Of a DNA stretch of 45,859 nucleotides, positions 30,414 through 38,720 are shown one piece after another; position 1 is the stretch's first letter, and the number at the start of each line of letters is the position of its first letter. The position numbers were made by a program, and so were the translations under genes. The notes under the pieces were generated by a model. The model was not told the origin of the DNA. It was given only the letters and a program-made list of their open reading frames with translations, and made no database searches. The stretch spans positions 1-45,859 of the forward strand of contig NZ_BDBY01000218.1 in the NCBI RefSeq assembly GCF_001613225.1, given 5' to 3'. The stretch is from Nocardia pseudovaccinii NBRC 100343. Lineage in GTDB: Bacteria; Actinomycetota; Actinomycetes; Mycobacteriales; Mycobacteriaceae.

Positions 30414-31547
30414 TCAGGAGTGGATGGTGTGCTCGGCGATGGTCCAGGCGCGGGCTTGGTCGCTGATGGTTACGCCGAGGCCCGGGCGCGATGACAGGTG
30501 CATTCGGCCGTCGGCGATGTCGAGGCGTTCGTCGAAGAGAGGGTCGAACCATTCGAAGTGTTCGACCCAGGGCTCTCGCGGGTAGGCGGCGGCGAGGTGG
30601 ATGTGGATTTCCATCGCGAAATGTGGTGCCATTTGCAGATTTTGGCTGTCGGCGAGGGCCATCACCTTCAGGAATTGGGTTATGCCGCCGACCCGCGGTG
30701 CGTCCGGCTGCACGATGTCCGCGCCGTGGGCAGCGATGAGTTGGGTGTGTTCGGCGACGCTGGTGAGCATTTCACCGGTGGCGATGGCGGTGTCGAAGGT
30801 GGCACTGAGTTGGGCGTGGCCATCGAAGTCGTAGGCGTCGAGGGGTTCTTCGATCCACACCAACCCGAACGGCTCGAAAGCTCGGCACATGCGGCGAGCG
30901 GTGGGACGGTCCCACTGCTGGTTGGCGTCGACCATCAACGGCACCCGATCCCCGAGCTTCTCGCGCACCGCGGTGAGCCTCGCGAGATCCACTGCGTGGT
31001 CGGGGTGTCCGACCTTTATTTTTATGCCGCCGATGCCGTGTTCCAACGATGCCGTGGCGCGGTCGAGGACTTCTTCGATGGGTGCGTGCAGGAATCCACC
31101 GGAGGTGTTGTAACAGCGCACCGAATCACGGTGGGCACCCAGCAGTTTCGCCAGCGGCAACCCGGCGCGTTTGGCCTTGAGATCCCACAGAGCGACATCG
31201 AAAGCGGCGATCGCCTGCACCGACAGCCCGCTGCGACCAACCGAGGCGCCCGCCCACATGAGTTTGTCCCAGATCTTGGCGATATCGCTGGGATCCTCAC
31301 CGAGCAGTACGGGCGCAATCTCACGGGCATGTGCGAACTGGCCGGGCCCGCCCGCGCGCTTCGAGTAGCTGATGCCGATGCCTTCGAGCCCGGCCTCGGT
31401 GGTGATCTCGGCGAAGAGCACCGCGACTTCGGTCATCGGCTTCTGTCGACCGGTCAGCACCTTCGCATCGCTGATCCCGGTGGGCAGGGGCACGGTGACC
31501 GAGGAGATCTCGACGCTGGTGATCCGGTCGAGGATGGGTGAATCCAT
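30414..31547 (-). CDS. Galactarate/L-talarate dehydratase (enolase superfamily)
   Basis: 377 residues, mandelate-racemase subgroup. It dehydrates galactarate or talarate to 5-keto-4-deoxyglucarate. The catalytic Lys motif GIGGIKIKVG, metal ligands in VDANQQWDRPT, WIEEPLDAYD and the Glu of TGEMLTS, and the second general base in APHFAMEIHIHLAAAYPREPWVEHFEW are all present. The region WAGASVGRSGLSVQAIAAFD and the phrase YNTSGGFLHAPIEE are close to characterised talarate/galactarate dehydratases. Next to it are keto-deoxyglucarate dehydratase and a permease, which completes the pathway to 2-oxoglutarate semialdehyde. Confidence 0.92.
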   Translation of the reverse strand: MDSPILDRITSVEISSVTVPLPTGISDAKVLTGRQKPMTEVAVLFAEITTEAGLEGIGISYSKRAGGPGQFAHAREIAPVLLGEDPSDIAKIWDKLMWAGASVGRSGLSVQAIAAFDVALWDLKAKRAGLPLAKLLGAHRDSVRCYNTSGGFLHAPIEEVLDRATASLEHGIGGIKIKVGHPDHAVDLARLTAVREKLGDRVPLMVDANQQWDRPTARRMCRAFEPFGLVWIEEPLDAYDFDGHAQLSATFDTAIATGEMLTSVAEHTQLIAAHGADIVQPDAPRVGGITQFLKVMALADSQNLQMAPHFAMEIHIHLAAAYPREPWVEHFEWFDPLFDERLDIADGRMHLSSRPGLGVTISDQARAWTIAEHTIHS

Positions 31548-31564
31548 GGTGGGGTCCTTCGGGG

Positions 31565-32479
31565 TCAGGCGATCGTCTTCACGAGGGTGGTCAGCTCGGC
31601 GAGTTCGGCCTCGGTGAGGTCGGTGAGCGGCGGGCGGACCCGGCTGGATGGTCTGCCGACCGCGGTGAGCCCGGCCTTGATGATCGAAACCGCGTAACCG
31701 GGGCGGCGGTCGCGGATGTCGAGGTAAGGGATGACGAAGTCGCGCAGGTGCGCGTAGACGGTCGCGCGATCGCGAGCGCGGACCGCGCGATAGAAATCGA
31801 GCGCGAATTCGGGTGCGAAATTGAAGATCGCAGAGGAGTACGTGGTCACGCCCATTTCGGTGTAGGGGAGTGCGAATGTTTCCGCGGTCGGCAGGCCGCC
31901 GATGTAGGTCAGCCGAGCGCCCATCCGGGCGTAGATCCGCGTCATCGACTCGATATTGCCGACGCCGTCCTTGAATCCGATGAGGTTCGGGCTGCGCTCG
32001 GCCATCTTTGCCACCGTCACGTCATCGCAGGCGGCATTGGCGCGGCTGTAGAAAATCACCCCGAGCGAGGTCGCCGCACACACCTGGGCCACATGTTCGA
32101 CCAGCCCGTCGGGTGCGGCCTCCACGAGATACGGCGGCAGCAGCAGAATTCCGTCCGCACCCGCCGCCTCGGCCGCGCGCGCCTGCTCCACCGCCACCCT
32201 GGTGCCCGCCGTCGCGGGCGCGATCACCGGAACCCGTCCGGCGGTTTCGGCCACCGCCGCGCGCACCACGCGATCGATCTCCGTGCTGGTCAGGGCGAAG
32301 CCCTCGCCCGTGCCACCGGCTGCGAACAGGCCAGCGACCTCGTATCGGGACAGCCAGCCGATGTGCTCCCGGTAGGCCCGCTCGTCGAAGTTCAGATCGG
32401 CGTCGAAATGGGTGACCGGGAACGAGAGCAATCCGCGCCCCAGCGCGGGTCCCAATTCCTCGGCGGATAGCTGCGACAC
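31565..32479 (-). CDS. 5-dehydro-4-deoxyglucarate dehydratase (DapA superfamily)
   Basis: 304 residues with the DapA-like TIM barrel. LSFPVTHFDADLNFDERAYREHI at the start, GGTGEGFALTSTE (the substrate carboxylate loop), the Tyr of VIFYSRANA and the Schiff-base Lys in LIGFKDGVGNIE are all in place. The product 2,5-dioxopentanoate (2-oxoglutarate semialdehyde) forms with loss of CO2 and water. The FYSRANA and TTYSSAIFNFAPEF segments separate this group from true DapA. Transcribed just before the galactarate dehydratase (17-base gap), so one operon. Confidence 0.93.
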   Translation of the reverse strand: MSQLSAEELGPALGRGLLSFPVTHFDADLNFDERAYREHIGWLSRYEVAGLFAAGGTGEGFALTSTEIDRVVRAAVAETAGRVPVIAPATAGTRVAVEQARAAEAAGADGILLLPPYLVEAAPDGLVEHVAQVCAATSLGVIFYSRANAACDDVTVAKMAERSPNLIGFKDGVGNIESMTRIYARMGARLTYIGGLPTAETFALPYTEMGVTTYSSAIFNFAPEFALDFYRAVRARDRATVYAHLRDFVIPYLDIRDRRPGYAVSIIKAGLTAVGRPSSRVRPPLTDLTEAELAELTTLVKTIA

Positions 32480-32527
32480 GAATATCCTCCTGGCGACGGA
32501 AATTGCTGATTTCTCTGGAGATTAGGT

Positions 32528-32544
32528 CCGGCACCTGATGCCGG
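32528..32544. promoter_or_regulatory. Inverted repeat in the divergent aldarate promoter region
   Basis: CCGGCA-cctga-TGCCGG, a perfect 6+5+6 repeat, lies ~50 bases upstream of the keto-deoxyglucarate dehydratase start. A candidate operator for a local repressor, though no regulator gene adjoins. Confidence 0.45.
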
Positions 32545-32622
32545 TCCAACACTGTTTTGAAATCAACCGATACTCGAATGGCATCGAATCCGACTGTGCG
32601 CTCGCCGACCGGGACCCGCTCG

Positions 32623-32645
32623 TTCGGGTATCGCTCAATACCGAA
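32623..32645. promoter_or_regulatory. Second inverted repeat, upstream of the aldarate permease
   Basis: TTCGGGTAT (32623-32631) and ATACCGAA (32638-32645) are inverted repeats with one bulged G, ~95 bases before the permease start. Possible second regulator site in the 262-base divergent region; no other feature is seen there. Confidence 0.35.
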
Positions 32646-32741
32646 TTGGTGTTCGACGGGTATCGCTTCCGGCCTTTAGCCTCCTTTCACACCCATTGCA
32701 GGGTGATCCGGCGCACACCGGCCGGTCACAGGAGGACAGTG

Positions 32742-34121
32742 ATGTTGAAACGTGAGAGTATGCCTGCCGCCCGCGCCGTGGTGGCACCCACCGAACAGCG
32801 GCGCGGACGTCGCATTCCCACGCGCTATCTGGTGCTCGGGCTCTTGTTCATCATCACCGCCGTGAATTACGCCGACCGCAGCAGCCTGTCGATCACGGGC
32901 AGTGCGGTGCGGGCGGATCTCGGGTTTTCCACCGTCCAGCTCGGCTACATCTTCTCGGCATTCAGCTGGGCCTACGTCGTCGCGCAATTGCCCGGCGGGA
33001 TGCTGCTCGACAGATTCGGCGCACGACGGGTCTATGCGGCGAGCCTGGCATTGTGGACGCTGGTCACCGCGGCGACCAGCCTGGTCGGCCTGATCACCAC
33101 GCCGGTGCTGGTCGCATTGTCGATCGTATTCGGACTGCGATTGCTGCTCGGCGTATTCGAATCACCGGCCTTCCCCGGTAATGCACGGGTATCGACCATG
33201 TGGTTTCCGACCGCCGAACGTGGCCGGGCGACAGCGGTTTTCAATTCGGCACAGTATTTCGCGACCGTAATGTTCGCCCCGGTAATGGCCTGGATCACCG
33301 ATCAATTCGGCTGGCGCTGGGTATTCGTGCTGCTCGGTGTGCTCGGCTTCAGCTTGGCCGTGTTCTGGTGGCGCTGGCTTTATCCGCCGCGTGCGCACCG
33401 CCGCGTCACCCCGGCCGAACTCGATACGATCGCCTCCGGTGGTGCGCTGGTCGATCTCGATACGACCAAGGGCGAGAACGCGGCTCGACGCACGCGACTC
33501 GATCGGCGCATGCTCGTGCGCGTCTTCTCCACCCGGCCGCTGTGGGGCGTCTACGTCTTCCAGTACGCGGTCAACGCACTGACCTACTTCTTCATCACCT
33601 GGTTCCCGATCTATCTGAACAAGGGCCGCGGCCTGTCGCTGGTGCACGTCGGATTCGTCGCCGCACTGCCCGCGCTCGCGGCCTTCATCGGTGGCCTGGT
33701 GGGCGGCGTTCTGTCCGATGCCCTATTGCGTCGCGGCCGATCACTGACGGCGGCGCGCAAAATCCCGGCGGCCGTGGGCATGTTGCTCGCCACCCTCATC
33801 GCACTGTCCAACTTCAGCGACAGCACCACCGTGATCGTGGCGATCTTGATCGTGGCCTTCTTCGGCAAGGGCATCGGTTCCCTGGGCTGGGCGATCACCA
33901 CGGATATCGCACCGACGCAGGCGGTCAGCTTCGTGAGCTCCACCATGAATGCGTTCGGCAATATCGCGGGCATTGTCACCCCGATCGTCATCGGCTATCT
34001 GGTTTCCTCGACCGGCTCGTTCGATACCGCGCTGTGGTTCGTATCCGCACACGGGCTGCTCGCCGTGGTCGCGCTCATCGGTATGGGCACCATCCGGCGT
34101 ATCGAGTTCGATATGCCCTGA
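32742..34121 (+). CDS. MFS transporter, galactarate/glucarate (anion:cation symporter) type
   Basis: 459 residues from ATG 32742 with GGAGGA at 32731-32736; an in-frame start at 32538 is much further upstream and has no ribosome site. Twelve spans are predicted by eye. The first loops carry LFIITAVNYADRSSLSITGSAV and the motif GGMLLDRFGARRVYAASL between spans 2 and 3 (MFS signature A). ESPAFPGNARVSTMWFPTAERGRATAVFNS is typical of the GudP/hexuronate group. A ~30-residue cytoplasmic N-tail is basic. Divergent from the two aldarate enzymes, so import of galactarate or glucarate is the likely role. Confidence 0.92.
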   Translation: MLKRESMPAARAVVAPTEQRRGRRIPTRYLVLGLLFIITAVNYADRSSLSITGSAVRADLGFSTVQLGYIFSAFSWAYVVAQLPGGMLLDRFGARRVYAASLALWTLVTAATSLVGLITTPVLVALSIVFGLRLLLGVFESPAFPGNARVSTMWFPTAERGRATAVFNSAQYFATVMFAPVMAWITDQFGWRWVFVLLGVLGFSLAVFWWRWLYPPRAHRRVTPAELDTIASGGALVDLDTTKGENAARRTRLDRRMLVRVFSTRPLWGVYVFQYAVNALTYFFITWFPIYLNKGRGLSLVHVGFVAALPALAAFIGGLVGGVLSDALLRRGRSLTAARKIPAAVGMLLATLIALSNFSDSTTVIVAILIVAFFGKGIGSLGWAITTDIAPTQAVSFVSSTMNAFGNIAGIVTPIVIGYLVSSTGSFDTALWFVSAHGLLAVVALIGMGTIRRIEFDMP

Positions 34122-34140
34122 GTGGCACCACTTTCCATGG

Positions 34141-34168
34141 ACATTCCGTCCCGCGACACGCGGAATGT
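34141..34168 (+). terminator. Hairpin after the aldarate permease
   Basis: ACATTCCG (34141-34148) and CGGAATGT (34161-34168) form a perfect 8-bp stem with a 12-base loop, 20 bases after the stop. No long U-tract; likely end signal. Confidence 0.5.
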
Positions 34169-34305
34169 GTTGGGACACCATCCATCCGGGCCTCCGCTCC
34201 GAATGACAGTTGATCGACGTTGCTGACGCTCGCCGAGCTCGACCTCGGCGACCCGCGTCATGCGGCGCAGATCCGGTTGGTGGGTTCCGGGAGGTGTGTC
34301 GCTAC

Positions 34306-35067
34306 ATGCTGTTGATATTCATCGTGCCCGTTCTTGCGGCGATTATCGCTGTGGCCATCTTCGTGATCGGAGATCGGCTGCGACCGAAGTCTTGGGTGTC
34401 GACCGACGAGGAAGCGGCCGGTTCCCTCGTGCTCGAGTTGATCAACACGCTCTTCCTGGCGGTGGTCGCCTTCGTGGTGGTGATCTGCTGGCAGGAGTAC
34501 GACAACGCGCACAATCACACCATTGCCGAGGCGAAGGCGCTGGTGGATACCTATTCGACCGCGCACTCCATGCCGGATCCCGAGCATCGCCAGATCCAAG
34601 ACCTGGTGCGGGATTACACCGATCAGGTACTCACGCGGGAGTGGCCGGTCATGCAGGCGGACCGGCGGTTGAGTCAGCCCACCCAGGACACGTTCGACAG
34701 CCTGCGCGATGCCGTCGCGTCGGTGAATACGACCGATCCGGATGTCGCGGACCTGCGCACGAGTGCCATGGCCAGCCTCGACGCGGCTGCCGAGGCGCGC
34801 CAGGACCGGGCCATGGACGCGAGTTACCGGATGCCGGTATTCCTTTATGCGGCGCTGTGGTTCGGCACGATCCTGTTGATGTGCACCGCGGTGCTCTCGG
34901 GTGTGGAGGTCACCAGGCGCAGCGTGCTGATGACCGCGCTGCTCGGTATCGTCGTCGGCACGATGGTGCTGGCGATCTACAACCTCGACCGGCCGTTCTC
35001 CGGCGGAAACAGTGTCCCCAAGGACGCCTTCGAATACGCCATGTCCCGCTACGCGCACATCACCTGA
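34306..35067 (+). CDS. DUF4239-like (bestrophin-like) membrane protein
   Basis: 253 residues from ATG 34306 (GGGAGG 12 bases upstream). Two membrane spans at the N terminus (LLIFIVPVLAAIIAVAIFVIG and LINTLFLAVVAFVVVICW) and two at the C terminus (LYAALWFGTILLMCTAVLSG and LMTALLGIVVGTMVLAIYNLDRPFSG). Between them is a ~110-residue helical soluble part with AEAKALVDTYSTAHSMPDPEHRQIQDLVRDY. This 2+2 plan and the LDRPF(S/T)G ending are those of the DUF4239 family, predicted to be bestrophin-like channels. Function untested. Confidence 0.8.
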   Translation: MLLIFIVPVLAAIIAVAIFVIGDRLRPKSWVSTDEEAAGSLVLELINTLFLAVVAFVVVICWQEYDNAHNHTIAEAKALVDTYSTAHSMPDPEHRQIQDLVRDYTDQVLTREWPVMQADRRLSQPTQDTFDSLRDAVASVNTTDPDVADLRTSAMASLDAAAEARQDRAMDASYRMPVFLYAALWFGTILLMCTAVLSGVEVTRRSVLMTALLGIVVGTMVLAIYNLDRPFSGGNSVPKDAFEYAMSRYAHIT

Positions 35068-35115
35068 CGGGCCGTCCGAGACCTGCGGAGCTGCGACGGA
35101 TGGGATATCGGCAAC

Positions 35116-36042
35116 ATGGCGTATGTTGTGCAAAGACGAAGGGCCGCACTTGGATTGGCCGTGGCGACGGCGGTGCCGTTGTTCGCGGGCGGGCCCGCGG
35201 CCGCGGACTCGACCGGACTCGAATGGCCGGTCATCGGTGATATCGCCACCGGAAGTGCTGCTGTCGACGCGACTGGGACCGGAAGTGCGGCTGCGGATTC
35301 CGGAAGCAGCGCCTACGGCGGCATCCTGAATCTCGAACCCAGGGGTGTCGCCACCGGAAGCGCGGCCCCGGGGACGGCGATGTCGGGCAATGCGAAGCGG
35401 GGCGGCGCGGCGACCGGCACCGGCGGCATCGACAACGGCGCCGATGACCCACCCTTCGGCGGGCACGCGGATGCGACGGCCGGAGTTGGCGAATCACTTG
35501 GCCTCGACCCGGGCAGCGTCCAATCCGCCTGCACCGGCAGCGCCGTAATCGGTAGCGCGACAATACTGCTCGGACTTGCGACTGGCAGCGGCGTAACCGG
35601 CAGCGGTGTGACCGGCAGCGGCGTAACCGGCTCCGGTTTGATCGGCACCGGTTCGGTCGGTTCGAGCGGATCTGGCCTCGGCAGCGTCGTCGTCGGTAGT
35701 GCGACGACCGGCAGCGCACTGCTGACCTGTCTGCTGCTACTCCCGGCCCCAGAACCGCCTGGCATTCCCCTCCAACTCGGCCCGCCGCCCCCCGCTCCAG
35801 CGATACCCGCACCGGCGGCGCTGATCGCCCCACCGGAATTCCCCCCAGCCGCACCGGCACTCGCGATCGCTCCGGAAACACCGATCCGCACCACCCCGCA
35901 CCGGTCACCGGCCGTGGCGGCCGAATCCGCACCGGAGGAACCGATCGCCTGGAACATGCTGGAATTGGTGACGGTCATGGTGGTCACCGTCCTGACCGTG
36001 GTCCGCAAGATTGCTGTTGGTCGCAACAGGCGGGCCGAATGA
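35116..36042 (+). CDS. Secreted, repeat-rich surface protein with C-terminal anchor
   Basis: 308 residues. A basic N-end (QRRRAALG), hydrophobic core and GGPAAADST cleavage region form a signal peptide. The mature part is Gly/Ser/Thr-rich with many TGSA/TGSG units; residues ~155-195 contain tandem GSGVT five-residue units, encoded by 15-base direct repeats at about 35583-35645. Then comes a Pro-rich segment (PAPEPPGIPLQLGPPPP onward), and finally a membrane span (LELVTVMVVTVLTVV) with a basic tail (RKIAVGRNRRAE). The plan is that of an anchored, elongated cell-envelope protein. No enzymatic domain recognised. Confidence 0.7.
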   Translation: MAYVVQRRRAALGLAVATAVPLFAGGPAAADSTGLEWPVIGDIATGSAAVDATGTGSAAADSGSSAYGGILNLEPRGVATGSAAPGTAMSGNAKRGGAATGTGGIDNGADDPPFGGHADATAGVGESLGLDPGSVQSACTGSAVIGSATILLGLATGSGVTGSGVTGSGVTGSGLIGTGSVGSSGSGLGSVVVGSATTGSALLTCLLLLPAPEPPGIPLQLGPPPPAPAIPAPAALIAPPEFPPAAPALAIAPETPIRTTPHRSPAVAAESAPEEPIAWNMLELVTVMVVTVLTVVRKIAVGRNRRAE

Positions 36043-36385
36043 CGCCCGCCGGGGCAGCCCTGATCTACTGAACCCGGGCGAATGCTTGCTCGAACGGCGG
36101 TTGGGGCTGCGCGTCTCATGAGCGGTGGCTATCATGACGGCGGACACTCAAGAACTGGTCTGGGGCAACGGATTTGGATCATGAGCACCGGCAGGATGCT
36201 CGTGACCCGCACCACACGTGCTGCCCATGTGGGGCAGATCGGCGCGACTGAAGTCGTGTGAGCAGTTTGTTCGTAACCCGTTGTCATCAACCTGCCGAAG
36301 CTCGCCGCTATGACGTAACTGAGGTCAGTGCTGGGTCCGCTCGATTGTCAAGGTTCTTTAGTTTTCAAAAGTTCGGAGTTCATCT
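36043..36385. other. Intergenic stretch upstream of the first P450
   Basis: No confident gene. A 26-codon frame at 36181-36261 has no ribosome site. The last ~100 bases are AT-richer (GGTTCTTTAGTTTTCAAAAG), suiting a promoter for the P450 gene. Confidence 0.4.
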
Positions 36386-37660
36386 GTGGCAACGCATACG
36401 CATCACCCACCGGAATCACGGTCCTCGGTCGGCGGCTCACCGGGCTTCGGGGCCGGGCCGCGCATCGTGATGTACACCCCGGAATTCGCCGCCGACCCGC
36501 ACCGGGCCTACGGGCAGATGCGCAAGAAGTTCGGTTCGCTGGTGCCGGTGGATCTCGCCCCCGGCGTACCGGCCACTTTGGTGATCGGCTACTACACCGC
36601 GGTCCGCATTCTGACCGATCCGGACCACTTCCCGGCGGATCCCCGGACGTGGGAGCGAAACATCCCGGCCGAGTGCCCGGTACTCGGCATGATGAAGCGG
36701 CGGGAGAATGCCCTGCGCACCGACGGGCAGGAACATAAGCGCTATCGCGAGTCCACCAGCGCGGCGATCAATGACGTCGATCTGCTCGGCATGCACGCGG
36801 TAATCGAGCAGATCGCGATCCCGCTGATCAATACGTTTTGTGCCGATGGACACGCTGATGTGTTGCAACGCTACGTTTTTCCGCTGGTGTTCACCGCGGT
36901 GAACACCATGCTGGGAGTCGACTCCGATATCGGTGCGCGGGTCGCTGCGGCGTTGGACGCCATGTTCGATGCCGGGGCCGAGGTCGGTGCGGGCGACCGC
37001 ATGCTGCACGAGGCGCTGCGGCTGCACACCGAACGCAAGCGGGAGGAGCCCGGTGACGACATCACGACTCGATTGCTGCGTCACCCGAGCGGTCTGACCG
37101 ATGAGGAGGTGATCCAGCAATTGGTGACGCATTACGCGATCGGGGTCGAGCCGCTGGTCCACCTCATCGGCAACGCGTTGCGGCTGATGCTCACCGACGA
37201 TCGATTCGCCGCGGGCATGCAGAGCGGCAGTCTGTCGACCCGGGATGCGCTGGACGAAGTGCTGTTCACCGACCCGCCGTTGGCGAACTACTGCATTTCC
37301 TATCCCCGGCAACCGATTCTGCTCAACAGCGTGTGGTTGCCCGCCCACCAGCCGGTCGTCATCAGCATGGCGGCGTGCAACAGCGATCCCACCGTCAATG
37401 CCGTCGACGGCGTCGAGCGCGATGGCAATCGTTCACACCTGGCCTTCAGCGCCGGACCACACATGTGCCCGGCACAGGACGCCGCCTACCTGATCGCCCA
37501 GGACGCGATCGACCAACTGCTCGATGCGCTGCCGGAGATCGAGTTGGCCGGTCCGGCTGCCGAACTCGGTTGGCGCACCGGGCCGTTCCACCGCGCGTTG
37601 ACCGCGCTGCCGGTCGTCTTCCCGAAGTCCGCTCCGTTCCCGGAGTTTCCGCCTCCTTAA
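36386..37660 (+). CDS. Cytochrome P450, CYP157-like, lacking the ExxR motif
   Basis: 424 residues, GTG start with GGAG upstream. The heme loop is intact (FSAGPHMCPAQDAA, Cys361 as thiolate ligand). In the K-helix the expected ExxR reads EVLF (~290-293), so the Arg is missing, and the I-helix AIGVEPLVHLI lacks the usual acid-Thr pair. The N-terminal part (SLVPVDLAPGVPATLVIGYY; DPDHFPADPRTWERNIPAECPVL; ALRTDGQEHKRYR) resembles the Streptomyces CYP156/CYP157 group, which also lacks ExxR. Usually such genes adjoin conservon GTPase/roadblock genes; none is here. It may act on a carrier-bound or unusual substrate, or be a non-oxidative P450. Confidence 0.85.
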   Translation: MATHTHHPPESRSSVGGSPGFGAGPRIVMYTPEFAADPHRAYGQMRKKFGSLVPVDLAPGVPATLVIGYYTAVRILTDPDHFPADPRTWERNIPAECPVLGMMKRRENALRTDGQEHKRYRESTSAAINDVDLLGMHAVIEQIAIPLINTFCADGHADVLQRYVFPLVFTAVNTMLGVDSDIGARVAAALDAMFDAGAEVGAGDRMLHEALRLHTERKREEPGDDITTRLLRHPSGLTDEEVIQQLVTHYAIGVEPLVHLIGNALRLMLTDDRFAAGMQSGSLSTRDALDEVLFTDPPLANYCISYPRQPILLNSVWLPAHQPVVISMAACNSDPTVNAVDGVERDGNRSHLAFSAGPHMCPAQDAAYLIAQDAIDQLLDALPEIELAGPAAELGWRTGPFHRALTALPVVFPKSAPFPEFPPP

Positions 37661-37928
37661 GAATCGCTGCTGAGTCGAAGGCCGTGATCGCCGTATCACC
37701 GACGATCTCGGCCATCCGCGCGTCTGTTCGTACAATGGGCAGGATCGGCCGCCCCGACTTCGCGGTGCGCGGGCGACGACGACAAGACAGAGTGGGAAAG
37801 GGCGCTGACGTCTGACGGCTGCGAGATCGCGGGGTCAGCAACGGGCCACTGCTGATCACGAAACCCGCAAGGCTACAGACGAACCGAACTGCCTGGCAAG
37901 CCATTCGGTTCTTCGTTCGAGGTGACGA

Positions 37929-37955
37929 TGCCACCGGGAAGGTGACCCGGTGGCA
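37929..37955. terminator. Bidirectional hairpin between the first P450 and the decarboxylase-like gene
   Basis: TGCCACCGGG (37929-37938), 7-base loop, CCCGGTGGCA (37946-37955): a perfect 10-bp stem between convergent genes. The rest of 37661-38024 shows no gene. Confidence 0.6.
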
Positions 37956-38024
37956 CCGTCGATTCCACGACCACGGGGATGGGGTCGCATCGCCGACATC
38001 ATGGTGGTCGGCATCTGTGGTGGG

Positions 38025-38477
38025 CTACTGCGGCAGCCGCACCGTCTCGTGCGGTATTTTTACATCGATGACCTCGAAGTAGCCGCGGTCTTTGTAGATG
38101 TGCCGCGGCCAATCTGGTCCATCCGCGGCGAGCTGCCGTATCTTCTCGAGGAACTCGGGGTCTTGGTTGTCACCTGCACTTACAGCCATGTCGGTATCGG
38201 CCAGCCATCGAGGCACCGATGCCCACCGGACCACTGTCAGACCGTCGAGGTCAAAGGCGAGGTTCACGGTGGTTCCGGTTTCCTCGTACCACCTGAGTTC
38301 CTCCACGCGGGGTGCCGGTTTGTAGTACGTAAGTTCTCTCTGGATGGCGTGGCGTCCCGCATGGGGACCCTCAATCAGCGTGTATTCGATAAAGTCGGGG
38401 CCGGTGAACCAGGGTTGGAATACCCAGCCGTTGGGCAAGTGCAGGCGTAACGTTTTTCCGACGATGGAGTTCAACAT
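38025..38477 (-). CDS. Phenolic acid decarboxylase-like protein
   Basis: 150 residues that align along their length with bacterial phenolic acid decarboxylase: LHLPNGW at the first strand, the HAGRHAIQRELTYYK segment (Arg42, the family active-site Arg in AGR), RWYEETGTTVNLAFDLDG (Glu of the WxExTGTxV box), and VPRWLADTDMAVSAGDNQD near the end. The two active-site tyrosines next to NGW are both Leu here, so the substrate or reaction probably differs from p-coumarate/ferulate decarboxylation. It lies downstream of the second P450 on the same strand (244-base gap). Family call good, activity uncertain. Confidence 0.72.
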   Translation of the reverse strand: MLNSIVGKTLRLHLPNGWVFQPWFTGPDFIEYTLIEGPHAGRHAIQRELTYYKPAPRVEELRWYEETGTTVNLAFDLDGLTVVRWASVPRWLADTDMAVSAGDNQDPEFLEKIRQLAADGPDWPRHIYKDRGYFEVIDVKIPHETVRLPQ

Positions 38478-38720
38478 TCGGCAGTCCGGGAATCGACCGT
38501 GAAGCCGATCCCGTGCCCCCTTTCACGCGAGTTCCTGCGAACGATATTCGATGATCATCATGACATAAGGCCGGAGGTCTTGGTCGCCCATCGAGCGACC
38601 TCTCGGTTTCGTTTTTCCTTGTGGCACAACGAATTCCACGTCAAAGTGGCGGTGGTCGCGACGCGCGATCACCGCCATGGAGTCGGACCGCGGGTCGACT
38701 CGGCGCTTTTTGAGGAGTGA
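38478..38720. other. Gap between the second P450 and the decarboxylase-like gene
   Basis: Nothing recognised; AT-richer than its surroundings, which would fit a promoter for the decarboxylase-like gene. Confidence 0.3.

Noticed and set aside
35583..35645. Tandem repeats considered as a CRISPR array.
   Set aside because: Units are 15 bases, in frame within a coding region, with no unique spacers.
38499..38720. A 73-codon plus-strand frame beside the second P450.
   Set aside because: No ribosome site, unusual composition and no recognisable family.
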